64,000 bases of DNA from Halalkalibacter urbisdiaboli (GCF_002156385.1 NZ_MVJM01000001.1:182662-246661), one strand, 5' to 3'; positions 44,860 through 53,638 are shown, numbered from the stretch's first letter. The notes: generated from the letters alone by a model not told the origin. A program made the numbers and translations.

Positions 44860-45372
44860 GTGAAGCGCACCCCTGTTTTTACAGCCGACCTTTGCGATCA
44901 CTTTCCCGATAAAGTACAAATAACGGAATCTATTTTTAAGAGATTCGGTAATAAACGTTCTTTTAATGGACCTATCCACACCTTGAAAGTATTTGAAGAT
45001 AACACCCTCGTAAAACGTGCCTTACAAACCATTCCAACCGGCAGCGTTTTAGTTATAGACGGAGGCGGCTCAACACAGCGCGCCTTGATCGGTGATAATC
45101 TCGCTCAAATCGCAGTAAACAGACAATTATCAGGAATTCTTGTGTATGGATGCATCCGAGATAGTGCTCAAATTAACGAAATGGCTATCGGAATTTTAGC
45201 ATTAGGCACAACCCCCATGAAAAGCTTGAAACTTGGAAAAGGGATTGAAAATATCCCAGTTCACTTCGCCGGAGCCCTTTTCGAACCAGGTTCTTATCTA
45301 TACGCCGATGAAGATGGAGTCATCGTTAGTAAAAAACCACTCTCATTACATACAGAAGAAACACACAGTTAA
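44860..45372 (+). CDS. RraA-like protein
   Basis: 170 residues of the RraA/HMG-CHA aldolase-like fold: VLVIDGGGSTQRALIGDNLAQIA, ILVYGCIRDSAQINEM with the conserved arginine and aspartate, and LYADEDGVIVS near the end. Despite the name, many Gram-positive members are metal-dependent keto-acid aldolases or decarboxylases rather than RNase E inhibitors; no RNase E is expected here. Start is GTG 44860 with GGAGG. The stop codon is inside the left target duplication of a small mobile element. Confidence 0.88.
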   Translation: MKRTPVFTADLCDHFPDKVQITESIFKRFGNKRSFNGPIHTLKVFEDNTLVKRALQTIPTGSVLVIDGGGSTQRALIGDNLAQIAVNRQLSGILVYGCIRDSAQINEMAIGILALGTTPMKSLKLGKGIENIPVHFAGALFEPGSYLYADEDGVIVSKKPLSLHTEETHS

Positions 45373-45377
45373 AAACA

Positions 45378-45492
45378 AAGCCACTGAAAAAGGTAAAAAT
45401 CAACCTTTTTCAGTGGCTTGATTAAATAGCAATAGCTTCGCACATTGCTTCGAGGGCATTAAAAAAGGGAAAAGTACCTTTTTCTGCGCCTC
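45378..45492 (-). mobile_element. MITE-like element, copy 2 (115 bp)
   Basis: Flanked by a perfect 9-bp duplication TTAAAAACA (45369-45377 and 45493-45501). The ends AAGCCACTGAAAAAGG and, reversed, GAGGCGCAGAAAAAGG are imperfect inverted repeats. One terminal hairpin has perfect 17-bp arms (45378-45394 with 45403-45419). The core GAAGCTATTGC lies at 45429-45439 in reverse orientation. The element inserts exactly at the rraA-like stop codon, TAA being part of the duplicated target, so the protein is unchanged. It has no coding capacity. Confidence 0.85.
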
Positions 45493-45524
45493 TTAAAAAC
45501 ACGAGCGTTTCTTCTTTTCTTTGC

Positions 45525-48083
45525 TTATTCATTAACACTTGTTAACTCAGCTACTTGATTTGCCGAAAGAACCCCTTCATAAATACGTACATCATCAATC
45601 AAGCCCTTATAAGGCGTATCCCACCAGTTAACTCCTAAGCTAAAGCTTGCATCCGTTGTTGTAAATACATTTGTAAAGTTCTCACCAGAAAACTTCTCTT
45701 CACCATTAACATAAACTGCAATACTTCCGTTATCGACAGTAAACGCAAGATGCGTCCATTCACTTGTAGGGATCGTCATGCCAGTGACAGCATCGTACCA
45801 TCTCCCGCCATTAGACCAAACCATTGTATTGCCGTCTACCGGACCATTCGGAACAAGACTTACCCAGTTATTACTATCCCTCGCTCCAAAGAACGTTGTC
45901 GTGAATGGTGTTAATTCTTCTGGGTTCAACCATAATGACACCGAGTACGTATTGCTAGAAATTAAACCATTCGGTAAACGAATACCTGATTCACCGTTGA
46001 AAACGGCCGCTTTCCCAATTTTACCGTCAACATACGTAATTTCTCCACCTTCATTATCAATACGATCACCTGTTACAGTACCAGAACCAAAATTGCCACT
46101 CTGATCCACTAAATCATTTTCAAATTCAAAGTGAGCAGACATACCTACTTCGTTGTACGGGAGCACAGTAATGTTAAATTCTTTCGTTTCAGTTACATCA
46201 CCTTTTGTTACAGTTGCCGTTAAGGTAGCAGACACACTCTCATCCCCAGCTTCAGGTCTACTAATTTCACCTGTTTCTGTTACAACATTAGCATCTGAGG
46301 TCTCCCACGAAATGACCGCACCTCTCGTCCCTTCTGTCGGAAGCGACAATTTAGAGATAACATTGTCGGTATCACCTAAATCAAGGTCCGCCACTACATC
46401 CGCAACAACTTCTTCATCTGTTTTCTCCAATAATTTCGTTCCCCAAATGGATACACCTTTATCCGACACTGCTGTAAACGCCATGACATATTGCTCTGAA
46501 GTCGGATCCCATTGGTGAACAAATACTCCGTCATAGACAACACCATCAACGGTCAATTCAGCTTCGCTATGACCTGTCTTTTTCCATGAACCTTCAACAG
46601 ACCCCGAGATAGTATTATCTTTATTCAGGCGCATAAATGAAGATTTTTTTATTTCAGCAGAATTGTCTTTTCCATGATTAATAAATTGATATTCACCAAT
46701 AACGTCTTGTCTATTGATTTTTTCAAGCGTTTCGCCAGCGTAACGATAAGGTGCAACAACCGGCCATCCGTCTTTATTCATAAACATTTGATGAATGCGC
46801 AACTCATGCATCTCACCTGTTTCCGGGAAGCGAGTATGGAATACTAAAAATTGTTGCCCTGTTTCATCATCATAATAAACCGAATTATGCCCAGGGGAAA
46901 CATAACCATAACCAATCCCTGTGCCAGGCTCTCCAATTTTCCGATCAAACAAAAAGTTCCCCATCAGTTTATTTCCGAACGGAGCATTATCTGTGTTGGT
47001 AGGTAAAACAGCCGGTTTACCTTCAGCATCAACATAAGGACCTTCTGGGTTTTCAGATCTAAATAACCTCATGTGATAGCCACCATCTGCACCTAACCAT
47101 CCATAGGTTACATACAAATAGTAGTAGCCTGTACTCTCGTCATAAACAACGTACGGACCTTCTCCAGATTTTCCATAACCACCTGCAATTTTAATACCAA
47201 AATAACGGTCAATTAACCGTTCATCTGATGTTTTTCCATCTTCACCAGGATAAATCGCTTCACCAGTCTGTTTATCAATCTCGATCATAAAAATCCCACC
47301 AGACCACGAGCCATAAGTCATCCATAGCTTTCCTTCATCATCATAAAACAGGTTTGCATCAATTGCATTCGGAAACGTACTATTATTGTAGCTTCCATTC
47401 GCATTAAACCAATTATCACTTGGTCCCGCTAGTACTTCTTCATCAATTAAGCTTTGAATATTCGTATTAGTCCACTTTTTATTCACATCGCTATTTGCAT
47501 CATATGCTTCACCTTCAGTAAAGCCAGAATACACAAGTGTATCAACATATTGATACGGACCTTCAATTTCTTTTGACACCGCATACCCAATCGCTGAACG
47601 AATATACGTAGACGATGCACTGTAATACATCATATATGCTCCAGTTGTTCCATCTTCATGAACGTAATCTTCGTTCCAGAAAATTTCAGGCGCCCAAACA
47701 GCATATCCCCCTTTACTATCAGCGTCATCTTCACCAGCCCATTTGAAGGATTCAGCTAGGTTTTCTGACAAATCACCATAAATAACATTATTAGGGGTTG
47801 TATAACCATTTGCAAAATCAGTCCAGCTCTTTAAATCAGTTGACTTAGCTGCTGCAATATGAGAGCCAAACACATAAAATGTATCATCAACCTTTATAAT
47901 TGACGGATCATGAACGGAGACATTCTGAAATTGAGGCACCTCACCCTCGTAACTTTGGTAAGGCTTATTGCTATTCGGTTTACTAACTTGTTGCTCCGTA
48001 GTCTTTGCAAGCACCGTTATCGGAATAATCAAAACAAGAAGTAACAATCCAAGCGTTAACCTTTTAACTAAATTTTTTTTCAT
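45525..48083 (-). CDS. GH43 arabinan hydrolase with Ig-like and LamG-type domains
   Basis: 852 residues: signal peptide (1-27), a GH43 five-bladed propeller (about 45-430) with the base aspartate in VHDPSIIKVD, GEGPYVVYDE, and YVSPGHNSVYYDDE, a second beta-domain (about 430-560), an Ig-like domain (about 570-650), and a C-terminal LamG/concanavalin fold (about 660-850) that probably binds polysaccharide. The resemblance is to Bacillus extracellular endo-arabinanases (Abn2 type). No arabinose genes are nearby. A cre-like site lies just upstream. GAGGGG precedes the start. Confidence 0.92.
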   Translation of the reverse strand: MKKNLVKRLTLGLLLLVLIIPITVLAKTTEQQVSKPNSNKPYQSYEGEVPQFQNVSVHDPSIIKVDDTFYVFGSHIAAAKSTDLKSWTDFANGYTTPNNVIYGDLSENLAESFKWAGEDDADSKGGYAVWAPEIFWNEDYVHEDGTTGAYMMYYSASSTYIRSAIGYAVSKEIEGPYQYVDTLVYSGFTEGEAYDANSDVNKKWTNTNIQSLIDEEVLAGPSDNWFNANGSYNNSTFPNAIDANLFYDDEGKLWMTYGSWSGGIFMIEIDKQTGEAIYPGEDGKTSDERLIDRYFGIKIAGGYGKSGEGPYVVYDESTGYYYLYVTYGWLGADGGYHMRLFRSENPEGPYVDAEGKPAVLPTNTDNAPFGNKLMGNFLFDRKIGEPGTGIGYGYVSPGHNSVYYDDETGQQFLVFHTRFPETGEMHELRIHQMFMNKDGWPVVAPYRYAGETLEKINRQDVIGEYQFINHGKDNSAEIKKSSFMRLNKDNTISGSVEGSWKKTGHSEAELTVDGVVYDGVFVHQWDPTSEQYVMAFTAVSDKGVSIWGTKLLEKTDEEVVADVVADLDLGDTDNVISKLSLPTEGTRGAVISWETSDANVVTETGEISRPEAGDESVSATLTATVTKGDVTETKEFNITVLPYNEVGMSAHFEFENDLVDQSGNFGSGTVTGDRIDNEGGEITYVDGKIGKAAVFNGESGIRLPNGLISSNTYSVSLWLNPEELTPFTTTFFGARDSNNWVSLVPNGPVDGNTMVWSNGGRWYDAVTGMTIPTSEWTHLAFTVDNGSIAVYVNGEEKFSGENFTNVFTTTDASFSLGVNWWDTPYKGLIDDVRIYEGVLSANQVAELTSVNE

Positions 48084-48109
48084 TCATTTTTCCCCTCTCT
48101 TCACTTTTT

Positions 48110-48123
48110 TGAAAACGCATACA
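48110..48123 (-). promoter_or_regulatory. cre-like site upstream of arabinanase
   Basis: TGAAAACGCATACA (plus strand) matches the catabolite-response consensus TGWAANCGNTNWCA with one mismatch, 27 bp upstream of the start codon, a position where CcpA would block transcription. The remaining 280 bp up to 48408 are AT-rich with a perfect palindrome GTTAATATAAATATTAAC at 48358-48375 and no gene. Confidence 0.65.
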
Positions 48124-48408
48124 TTTTAAAGCGAGTGTAAATTCTTCATTTTCCCTCCCTCTCTCGATTGTTCCATCGATAAACAAGCCTAACATTTATA
48201 AATACATTAACTTATTTATCCATAAATTAATATTAGTATAAATTTAGAAAATTCACAATAGGATTATTCGTTTATCGATTCTACTTTAAAACTAATAAAT
48301 ACAAGGATTTAGGTAGAACGTCTTAGTTTGAATCGACTAATAAACAAACCTCGTAAAGTTAATATAAATATTAACAACTGGACATATAGTAACTTTCATC
48401 CCAACCAT

Positions 48409-48464
48409 AAAAGAAGAGGCTGTACCAAAAAGGTTGTTTTTTAACCTTTTGGCACAACCTTCAT
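48409..48464 (+). repeat. Palindromic terminator-like repeat, copy 1
   Basis: A 56-bp unit reading AAAAGAAGAGGCTGT..GGTTGTTTTTTAACC..CCTTCAT, a long inverted repeat with CCAAAA and TTTTGG arms and a TTTTTT loop. It recurs reverse-complemented at 57078-57131 with few differences, beyond what convergent terminators would share. Confidence 0.8.
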
Positions 48465-48508
48465 GCAATGAGCGTAGTCGCTACACCTTTTAAAAACCTT
48501 ACGATGAG

Positions 48509-48682
48509 GAGGGCACTGAAAAAGGGTGGGTTTCCCTTTTTCAGTACCCTTTAAGTAATGTGCGGAGCCGTTGCCTGGTTTTGAAAGCCCTGCTATGAGT
48601 GGTTTTCTCATAACAGGGCGCGCAACGCGTGGAGCCATTACTACTTCTTTGAGTTACAAAGAAGTAGTTTTTCAGTGGCCTC
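48509..48682 (+). mobile_element. MITE-like element, copy 3 (174 bp)
   Basis: Perfect 8-bp target duplication ACGATGAG (48501-48508 and 48683-48690). Ends GAGGGCACTGAAAAA and TTTTTCAGTGGCCTC form inverted repeats matching at 14 of 15. Inside are three hairpins: the left one (GGG..CCC arms), CCCTGCTATGAG with CTCATAACAGGG, and ACTACTTCTTT with AAAGAAGTAGT. Core sequences GGAGCCGTTGC (48564-48574) and GGAGCCATTAC (48631-48641) separate them. It lies between the arabinanase and aceA. No coding capacity. Confidence 0.85.
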
Positions 48683-48781
48683 ACGATGAGCGGTGTTCTC
48701 ATCGTATAGCGAACAGAGCCATTACTTTGCACGCTTTAAGCTTTAAGACAGGCCCTACTTTCCAGACCATAGCCCTAATTA

Positions 48782-50071
48782 TCATCGTTGAAATTGCGCT
48801 TCCTCAGTCGAACCCTTTAAAGCTGTCGTTGAAGAAGTTCCACCGGATACTACTTGCGCAACCTCATCAAAGTAGCCTGTTCCCACTTCCCTTTGATGGC
48901 GTGTTGCTGTGTATCCATTCTCTTCAGCCGCAAATTCCGCTTGCTGAAGCTCTGAATAAGCCCCCATCCCTCTTGTTTTGTAACCTCGCGCAAGCTCAAA
49001 CATACTATAATTCAAAGCATGGAATCCCGCTAGCGTCACAAATTGGAACTTGTATTCCATCTTCCCTAATTCCACTTGATACGTTTCGATCGTTTCTTTG
49101 TCTAGGTTCGCCTCCCAATTAAACGACGGAGAACAATTGTAAGCTAATAGTTTACCAGGGAATTTTGCATGGATCGCTTCCGCAAATCGCTTCGCCTCCT
49201 CAAGACTAGGCTTCGACGTTTCACACCAAATCAAATCCGCATAAGGCGCATAAGCAAGGCCGCGAGCAATTGCTTGATCAATCCCGGCTTTTGTCCGGTA
49301 AAACCCTTCTGTTGTACGTTCACCAGTAATAAAAGGAGCATCCACAGGATCAATATCACTCGTAATTAAATCAGCCGCATCCGCATCTGTCCTAGCGATA
49401 AGAACTGTTGGTACTCCCGAAACATCAGCAGCAAGGCGAGCGGAAACAAGATTACGAATCGCTGTTTGTGTCGGGATTAAGACTTTCCCACCGAGATGAC
49501 CACATTTCTTTTCAGAAGCTAGCTGGTCTTCAAAATGAACTCCTGATGCCCCTGCCTCAATCATCGCTTTCATTAATTCAAAGACATTCAATTGCCCTCC
49601 AAACCCAGCTTCAGCATCAGCGACAATCGGTGCAAAATAATCAACATCACCCTCACCTTCCATATGTTGAATTTGGTCAGCACGAGAAAGAGAGTTGTTA
49701 ATCCGCTTTACTACTTGCGGAACAGAGTTCGCCGGGTACAAGCTTTGATCAGGGTACATATGACCTGCCAAGTTAGCATCCGCCGCTACTTGCCACCCAC
49801 TTAAGTAAATAGCCTTTAATCCAGCTTTCACCTGCTGAACAGCCTGCCCACCAGTTAACGCACCTAAAGCGTTTACAAATGGTTCATTAATAAGCATTTT
49901 CCATAGTTTTTCAGAACCACGACGTGCGAGAGTATGCTCTATTTGCAAAGAACCACGTAACCGAACTACCTCCTCAGCAGAATACGGTCGAGTAATCCCT
50001 GCCCAACGCGAATCTAACCCCCACTGTTCTTGTAGTTTTTCTACTTCATTCCGATTCATTTGATTTCCCAT
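48782..50071 (-). CDS. aceA: Isocitrate lyase
   Basis: About 429 residues with the isocitrate lyase signature KKCGHLGGK, containing the catalytic cysteine, plus [12 protein letters not shown] and NCSPSFNW. The enzyme splits isocitrate to succinate and glyoxylate, feeding growth on acetate or fatty acids. ATG 50071 has AAAGGGAG upstream; the first ATG at 50080 lacks one. No malate synthase gene is adjacent, unlike in Bacillus species with an aceBA operon, so aceB must be elsewhere or glyoxylate goes another way. Confidence 0.96.
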   Translation of the reverse strand: MGNQMNRNEVEKLQEQWGLDSRWAGITRPYSAEEVVRLRGSLQIEHTLARRGSEKLWKMLINEPFVNALGALTGGQAVQQVKAGLKAIYLSGWQVAADANLAGHMYPDQSLYPANSVPQVVKRINNSLSRADQIQHMEGEGDVDYFAPIVADAEAGFGGQLNVFELMKAMIEAGASGVHFEDQLASEKKCGHLGGKVLIPTQTAIRNLVSARLAADVSGVPTVLIARTDADAADLITSDIDPVDAPFITGERTTEGFYRTKAGIDQAIARGLAYAPYADLIWCETSKPSLEEAKRFAEAIHAKFPGKLLAYNCSPSFNWEANLDKETIETYQVELGKMEYKFQFVTLAGFHALNYSMFELARGYKTRGMGAYSELQQAEFAAEENGYTATRHQREVGTGYFDEVAQVVSGGTSSTTALKGSTEEAQFQR

Positions 50072-50175
50072 ATTCTCCATCTCCCTTTTCTCTTTTCTCT
50101 TTTTTTGACCGACTTTCTCACTTTCCTCTTTCTACTCAATCTAATTTATGATGTCATCAACTGCCCCTCCGTTCT

Positions 50176-50353
50176 CTGTTTTAAAACAGTTAATTATTTC
50201 TTGGTTTTATATTATAACAGACAAAACTGTAATACAACTGTTTCTTTTATATTTTTTTGTTTTTTTATCGACACAAAACTACAATAAAACTAAAAACCTT
50301 GAATAATCAAGGTTTTCCTCAAAACATAATTTTAAAATTGTTATAAAACAGTT
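50176..50353 (-). promoter_or_regulatory. AceA control region with CTGTTTT motifs
   Basis: A perfect palindrome CTGTTTTAAAACAG lies at 50176-50189, and related motifs follow at 50223-50243 (AAAACTGT, then CAACTGTTT) and 50337-50353 (AACTGTTTTATAACAATT on the minus strand). A TATAAT -10 lies between the first two on the minus strand. These look like repeated half-sites for a single regulator of aceA. Confidence 0.5.
50293..50316. terminator. Hairpin, possible terminator
   Basis: AAAACCTTGA pairs perfectly with TCAAGGTTTT around ATAA. It lies 60 bp past a stronger terminator on the same path and may be a second, backup stop. Confidence 0.6.
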
Positions 50354-50376
50354 TTAACTATTTAACTCTGTATTAA

Positions 50377-50411
50377 AAAGAGGTCTAAAAGTTATCCTTT
50401 TAGACCTCTTT
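50377..50411 (-). terminator. Sulfurtransferase terminator
   Basis: AAAGAGGTCTAAAAG and CTTTTAGACCTCTTT pair perfectly around five bases, followed by T residues on the minus strand. Confidence 0.92.
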
Positions 50412-50412
50412 C

Positions 50413-51243
50413 CTATTCCGTACGTTCAATTTTTGCATCCTTATATGAAATCCAATCGCTCCAACTACCGATATATAATTTAACACTGTTATAACCTAAT
50501 TGCTTCAGTGCAAGGACATTTGGGCACGCTGTTACACCGGAGCCACAGTAAACAATAATTGAATCATTCGCATTTACTGTTGCAAAGTGGGATGCTAGCT
50601 CATCGTCTTTTTTCAAAGTCCCCTGCTCTTTTAATACATCTCGCCAAAAGAAGTTTTTCGCTGTTGGAATATGACCAGCAATTTTATCAATCGGTTCGAC
50701 TTTTCCTTCAAAACGGGGCGTTTCTCTAGAATCAATAAGTGCCCCCCTTCTACTCTTCACCATATTGTATACATCAGTACGGGAAGCAAGAAGGTCTGGT
50801 TTAATATTCGCCTTAAAAACCTTCGTTTCAAATTGAGGAATCTTTTTAGCCGTCTTATATTGCTTCGCCCATTCTGAAAAACTTCCATTCATGACATAAA
50901 CGTTCTCATGACCGAGGTAGTGTAAAAGCCACCACAATCTTGAAGCAAAAGGGCCTCCTTCATCATCATATGCAACAACTGTTACAGTTTCATCAATTCC
51001 AATTGCACCTAACTTGCTTGTTAGTTCGTTCAAATCTGGTAGAGGATGACGGCCCCCATGTACTTGTATTGGTCCAGACAAATCCTTTTCTAAGTCAAGA
51101 TAGACAGCTCCTGGAATATGGCTTTCATTATACCTGTTTTGCCCGTCCTCAGAATCACCTAGTTTAAACCGACAGTCAATTACTCGTAACGAGTCTTGTT
51201 CCACCCTTTGGGCTACCCAATCCATTTCAACGATTGCTTTCAT
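50413..51243 (-). CDS. Two-domain sulfurtransferase (rhodanese)
   Basis: 276 residues, two rhodanese domains. The C-terminal active site is CGSGVTACPNV, a CGSGVTA loop typical of 3-mercaptopyruvate sulfurtransferases; the N-terminal domain keeps VIDCRFKLGD and HIPGAVYLDL. It transfers sulfane sulfur to cyanide or thiols. Full length. GAGGGAG precedes the ATG. Confidence 0.93.
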   Translation of the reverse strand: MKAIVEMDWVAQRVEQDSLRVIDCRFKLGDSEDGQNRYNESHIPGAVYLDLEKDLSGPIQVHGGRHPLPDLNELTSKLGAIGIDETVTVVAYDDEGGPFASRLWWLLHYLGHENVYVMNGSFSEWAKQYKTAKKIPQFETKVFKANIKPDLLASRTDVYNMVKSRRGALIDSRETPRFEGKVEPIDKIAGHIPTAKNFFWRDVLKEQGTLKKDDELASHFATVNANDSIIVYCGSGVTACPNVLALKQLGYNSVKLYIGSWSDWISYKDAKIERTE

Positions 51244-51259
51244 ACTTTCAGCTCCCTCT

Positions 51260-51634
51260 CTAATGCTTTTGTAAACTGTTTATTACTTGGTGAAGAACAA
51301 AAGCAACCGATTTAAACGTTTCAATTTGACGTTTCTTTCCTGTATCAGCAAAAAAGGACTTAATTGCGACTATTTCAATATTTTCAACAGTCTGTGTTAA
51401 CTGAATCGGGTGTAAGTTCAACGGCTTCTCTGTTTTTACAAATTGTTCAGCTAACGGAAGCCACTCGTCAGTAAGCTGTTTCATTTTATCCGCAAAAGGC
51501 TTTACTTTACCGTAAAAATCCACTTCATACCCCTCTTGTTTAACGACCTCTATATAATACCGTTCGGCTTCTTCATTCATTTTTAGCAACTCTTTCGTAA
51601 GTTGACTTAATCTTGTCCGCTCTTGCTCTATCAA
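51260..51634 (-). CDS. yppE: YppE-like protein (DUF1798)
   Basis: A 124-residue helical protein. TTG 51634 has GGAGGTG six bases upstream; an ATG seven codons earlier lacks such a site. The pattern of YVEVVKQEGYEVDFY-type helices and the conserved WLPLAEQF matches DUF1798/YppE, whose structure is a four-helix bundle of unknown role. It belongs to the ypp gene block beside recU-ponA. Confidence 0.75.
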   Translation of the reverse strand: MIEQERTRLSQLTKELLKMNEEAERYYIEVVKQEGYEVDFYGKVKPFADKMKQLTDEWLPLAEQFVKTEKPLNLHPIQLTQTVENIEIVAIKSFFADTGKKRQIETFKSVAFVLHQVINSLQKH

Positions 51635-51724
51635 ACTCTTCACCTCCACGTCCATCTTAGCAAACGATGGATACGTTGCAAAGTTAAGTATATTCGAATG
51701 TTTAAATCTACGCTTATAAAAAGA

Positions 51725-51742
51725 AGCCGAGTTACCCTCGGC
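51725..51742 (-). terminator. racA-like gene terminator
   Basis: AGCCGAG and CTCGGCT pair around a 4-5 base loop, followed by TTCTTTTT on the minus strand. Confidence 0.8.
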
Positions 51743-51760
51743 TAATAAATGGATCTACAT

Positions 51761-52285
51761 TTATGAAAAAATCTCCAGCAACGTTCTTCGTTTCTTTTTT
51801 GTACCTTCACCTGCGGCTAGTGGCAGTTCGTTATGATTGTAGTCCATTTCGTGTTGTTCAGGTTGCTTTACTTTGTTTTCCATTTTTGAAATACGCTGTT
51901 CTAAACGAGTAAGCTTTTCAAACATTTCCTCTAATTCTGACCGCTGCTTTAATAACTGATAGCTTACAACCTCGTCTGCTTTTTGTGAGATTCGTTGTTC
52001 TAAATCAGTCACTTGTTCAATCACATGGTTAAGCTTATTCTCGTACACTCTGGCATCAACCATGTTTGCCTTAACTTCATCCAAATCTATCTCATCAAGT
52101 ACTTTTCCTAGTTGTAATTGGGATTTTATTGAGACAAGAGTTTTAAGCTGATTTTCTGTTAAACCTTCATGACCTAACTCGTTTACCTTCCATTCCATAC
52201 CAAAATAATTTGTCCATTGCTTCAGGGTCGTGAAATCGATTTCAAGTCGTTGTGATAATTCAGCTACATCAATAAACGTTCTCAT
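51761..52285 (-). CDS. racA: RacA-like chromosome-anchoring protein
   Basis: 174 residues: an N-terminal MerR-like helix-turn-helix (LSQRLEIDFTTLKQWTNYFG, NELGHEGLTENQLKTL), a long coiled coil (about 70-140) with ISQKADEVVSYQLLKQRSELEEM, and a basic C-terminal tail KKKRRTLLEIF. This matches RacA, which ties the chromosome to the pole through DivIVA at the start of sporulation. The length fits the family, and a terminator follows. It lies between yppE and yppC here. Confidence 0.85.
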   Translation of the reverse strand: MRTFIDVAELSQRLEIDFTTLKQWTNYFGMEWKVNELGHEGLTENQLKTLVSIKSQLQLGKVLDEIDLDEVKANMVDARVYENKLNHVIEQVTDLEQRISQKADEVVSYQLLKQRSELEEMFEKLTRLEQRISKMENKVKQPEQHEMDYNHNELPLAAGEGTKKKRRTLLEIFS

Positions 52286-52474
52286 ATTTATCCCTCCCGA
52301 GTTTCCTTTGCCCTTTTATTCGGTCTGTTTCCGTCTCTTACCTTCACTATTGACAAAACTAGTTGCTATTCGTCAAAGAAAGTCTTAATATTGCATACTT
52401 TGAACAAATTCAATACATGGAACCTCATAATTAAAGACATAATATAACCGAATCAAAAAAAGGAGGGTCCCAGT

Positions 52475-52603
52475 TTGAATAAAAAACACGAAAATAAGCA
52501 ACCGACAGCCTCACAAAAAGAAGAGATTAGAGAAGGTAAAACAATGGTCGATGGGTATGCTGGTGATAAAAAACTCGCTGGCCCAAATCGCCCAGCCGAA
52601 TAA
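52475..52603 (+). CDS. Small hydrophilic protein, unknown
   Basis: 42 residues, read from the sequence. TTG 52475 has AAGGAGGG upstream. The sequence is basic and charged, ending GYAGDKKLAGPNRPAE; I recall similar short tails in unnamed Bacillus proteins. CATAATATA at 52438-52446 matches a sporulation-type -10 (CATANNNTA), but no -35 is clear. It sits divergent to the RacA-like gene. Confidence 0.6.
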   Translation: MNKKHENKQPTASQKEEIREGKTMVDGYAGDKKLAGPNRPAE

Positions 52604-52636
52604 CGAATAAACCAACTGTTTTCTAACCAGTCGGAG

Positions 52637-52672
52637 GGGGTGCCCAAAAGGTCAAAACAAACCTGGGTACCC
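52637..52672. terminator. Bidirectional terminator
   Basis: GGGGTGCCC and GGGTACCCC pair with an AGGT/ACCT continuation and an AAAACAA loop, between convergent genes. Confidence 0.85.
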
Positions 52673-52675
52673 CTT

Positions 52676-53638
52676 TTAATCGTTTAACCAGTCTTTTATT
52701 TTTCCGGCGTAATAGAGCTCTAGTTGTTTTCGTCTCACCCAATTTGTTCGCTCTTGCGGAGTCTGTTCCTTTACAGGAATAAACATTTTTTTCAGTGCTC
52801 TTGTTTCTCTTTTGTACCAGTCTGTTTTATTTTTTGAATATTCATGTTTAATAATAGGATATGTTAAACGAAGCAACGGACTGTTATTTTGCGTTTCCCA
52901 GTTTAAAAATTGTTCATAATCTTTTCTTGAGCCTGTATGTACCGTATGTTTCTGAAAATCTATAATTTTCCCATAAATATCAGGATGAAAAAGAAGCATC
53001 TCTAGCTGCTTTCCTAGCCAAATCCTTGACTCTACTTTTCGAAAATTGCGTACATAAAAGCCATACAACTCCCCCGTCCTTGTCGGAAACAGCACATAAC
53101 TAAAGTGTGCATGCTCCTCCAAAAAATATCGAAGCGTTGAAAATACATGCTTTTCATAAACCGGGTCTTCAAGTACAGGTTTTTGAATTACATTTTGCTC
53201 ATTTATAATTAAGGCTGTACATAAACGATGTTCATCCCGCCTTTCCCAAAACATTTTCCATTCCCTTTCCATGAATCTTGAAACCCCGAATTTAGGTAGG
53301 AAATGAAACAGTGGTTCTCCGCTTTTTTTCGACCACTCATATATGAGAAGCTGTGGGAATGCATCTTGAAAAATCGTCCAATTAGCTCGTTCATAGGTAG
53401 AGAATACTACACGTCGATCGTTTTCATTTAAAAGTTTTTGAAACCATTTGCTCTCTAGATCCGTCATATTCCAGCCAGCATTTCTTGAAACTAGACCTGC
53501 AAGTAGTGCCCAACGGATTTCAGGGTTACGGTTATAAAATGCTTCATAAAATACGGTACGTGAAATATTATCGATATTTCCTTTTTCGGTCTTTTTTATT
53601 ATCGACTCAAGTACATCTTGTTTGAGAGAGCTAGCCAT
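52676..53638 (-). CDS. yppC: YppC-like protein (DUF2515)
   Basis: 320 residues, soluble, predicted helical, rich in W, Y and charged residues, with NPEIRWALLAGLVSRNAGWNMTDL near the N-terminus and EWKMFWERRDEHRLCTALIINEQNVIQ in the middle. This pattern and position, next to recU-ponA, match YppC of Bacillus subtilis, whose function is unknown. GGGTGA precedes ATG 53638. Divergently transcribed from recU. Confidence 0.82.
   Translation of the reverse strand: MASSLKQDVLESIIKKTEKGNIDNISRTVFYEAFYNRNPEIRWALLAGLVSRNAGWNMTDLESKWFQKLLNENDRRVVFSTYERANWTIFQDAFPQLLIYEWSKKSGEPLFHFLPKFGVSRFMEREWKMFWERRDEHRLCTALIINEQNVIQKPVLEDPVYEKHVFSTLRYFLEEHAHFSYVLFPTRTGELYGFYVRNFRKVESRIWLGKQLEMLLFHPDIYGKIIDFQKHTVHTGSRKDYEQFLNWETQNNSPLLRLTYPIIKHEYSKNKTDWYKRETRALKKMFIPVKEQTPQERTNWVRRKQLELYYAGKIKDWLND

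Noticed and set aside
48571-49122. Long plus-strand frame across the 48.5 kb element and the aceA end
   Set aside because: It overlaps a mobile element and antisense aceA sequence, with no ribosome site or recognisable protein.
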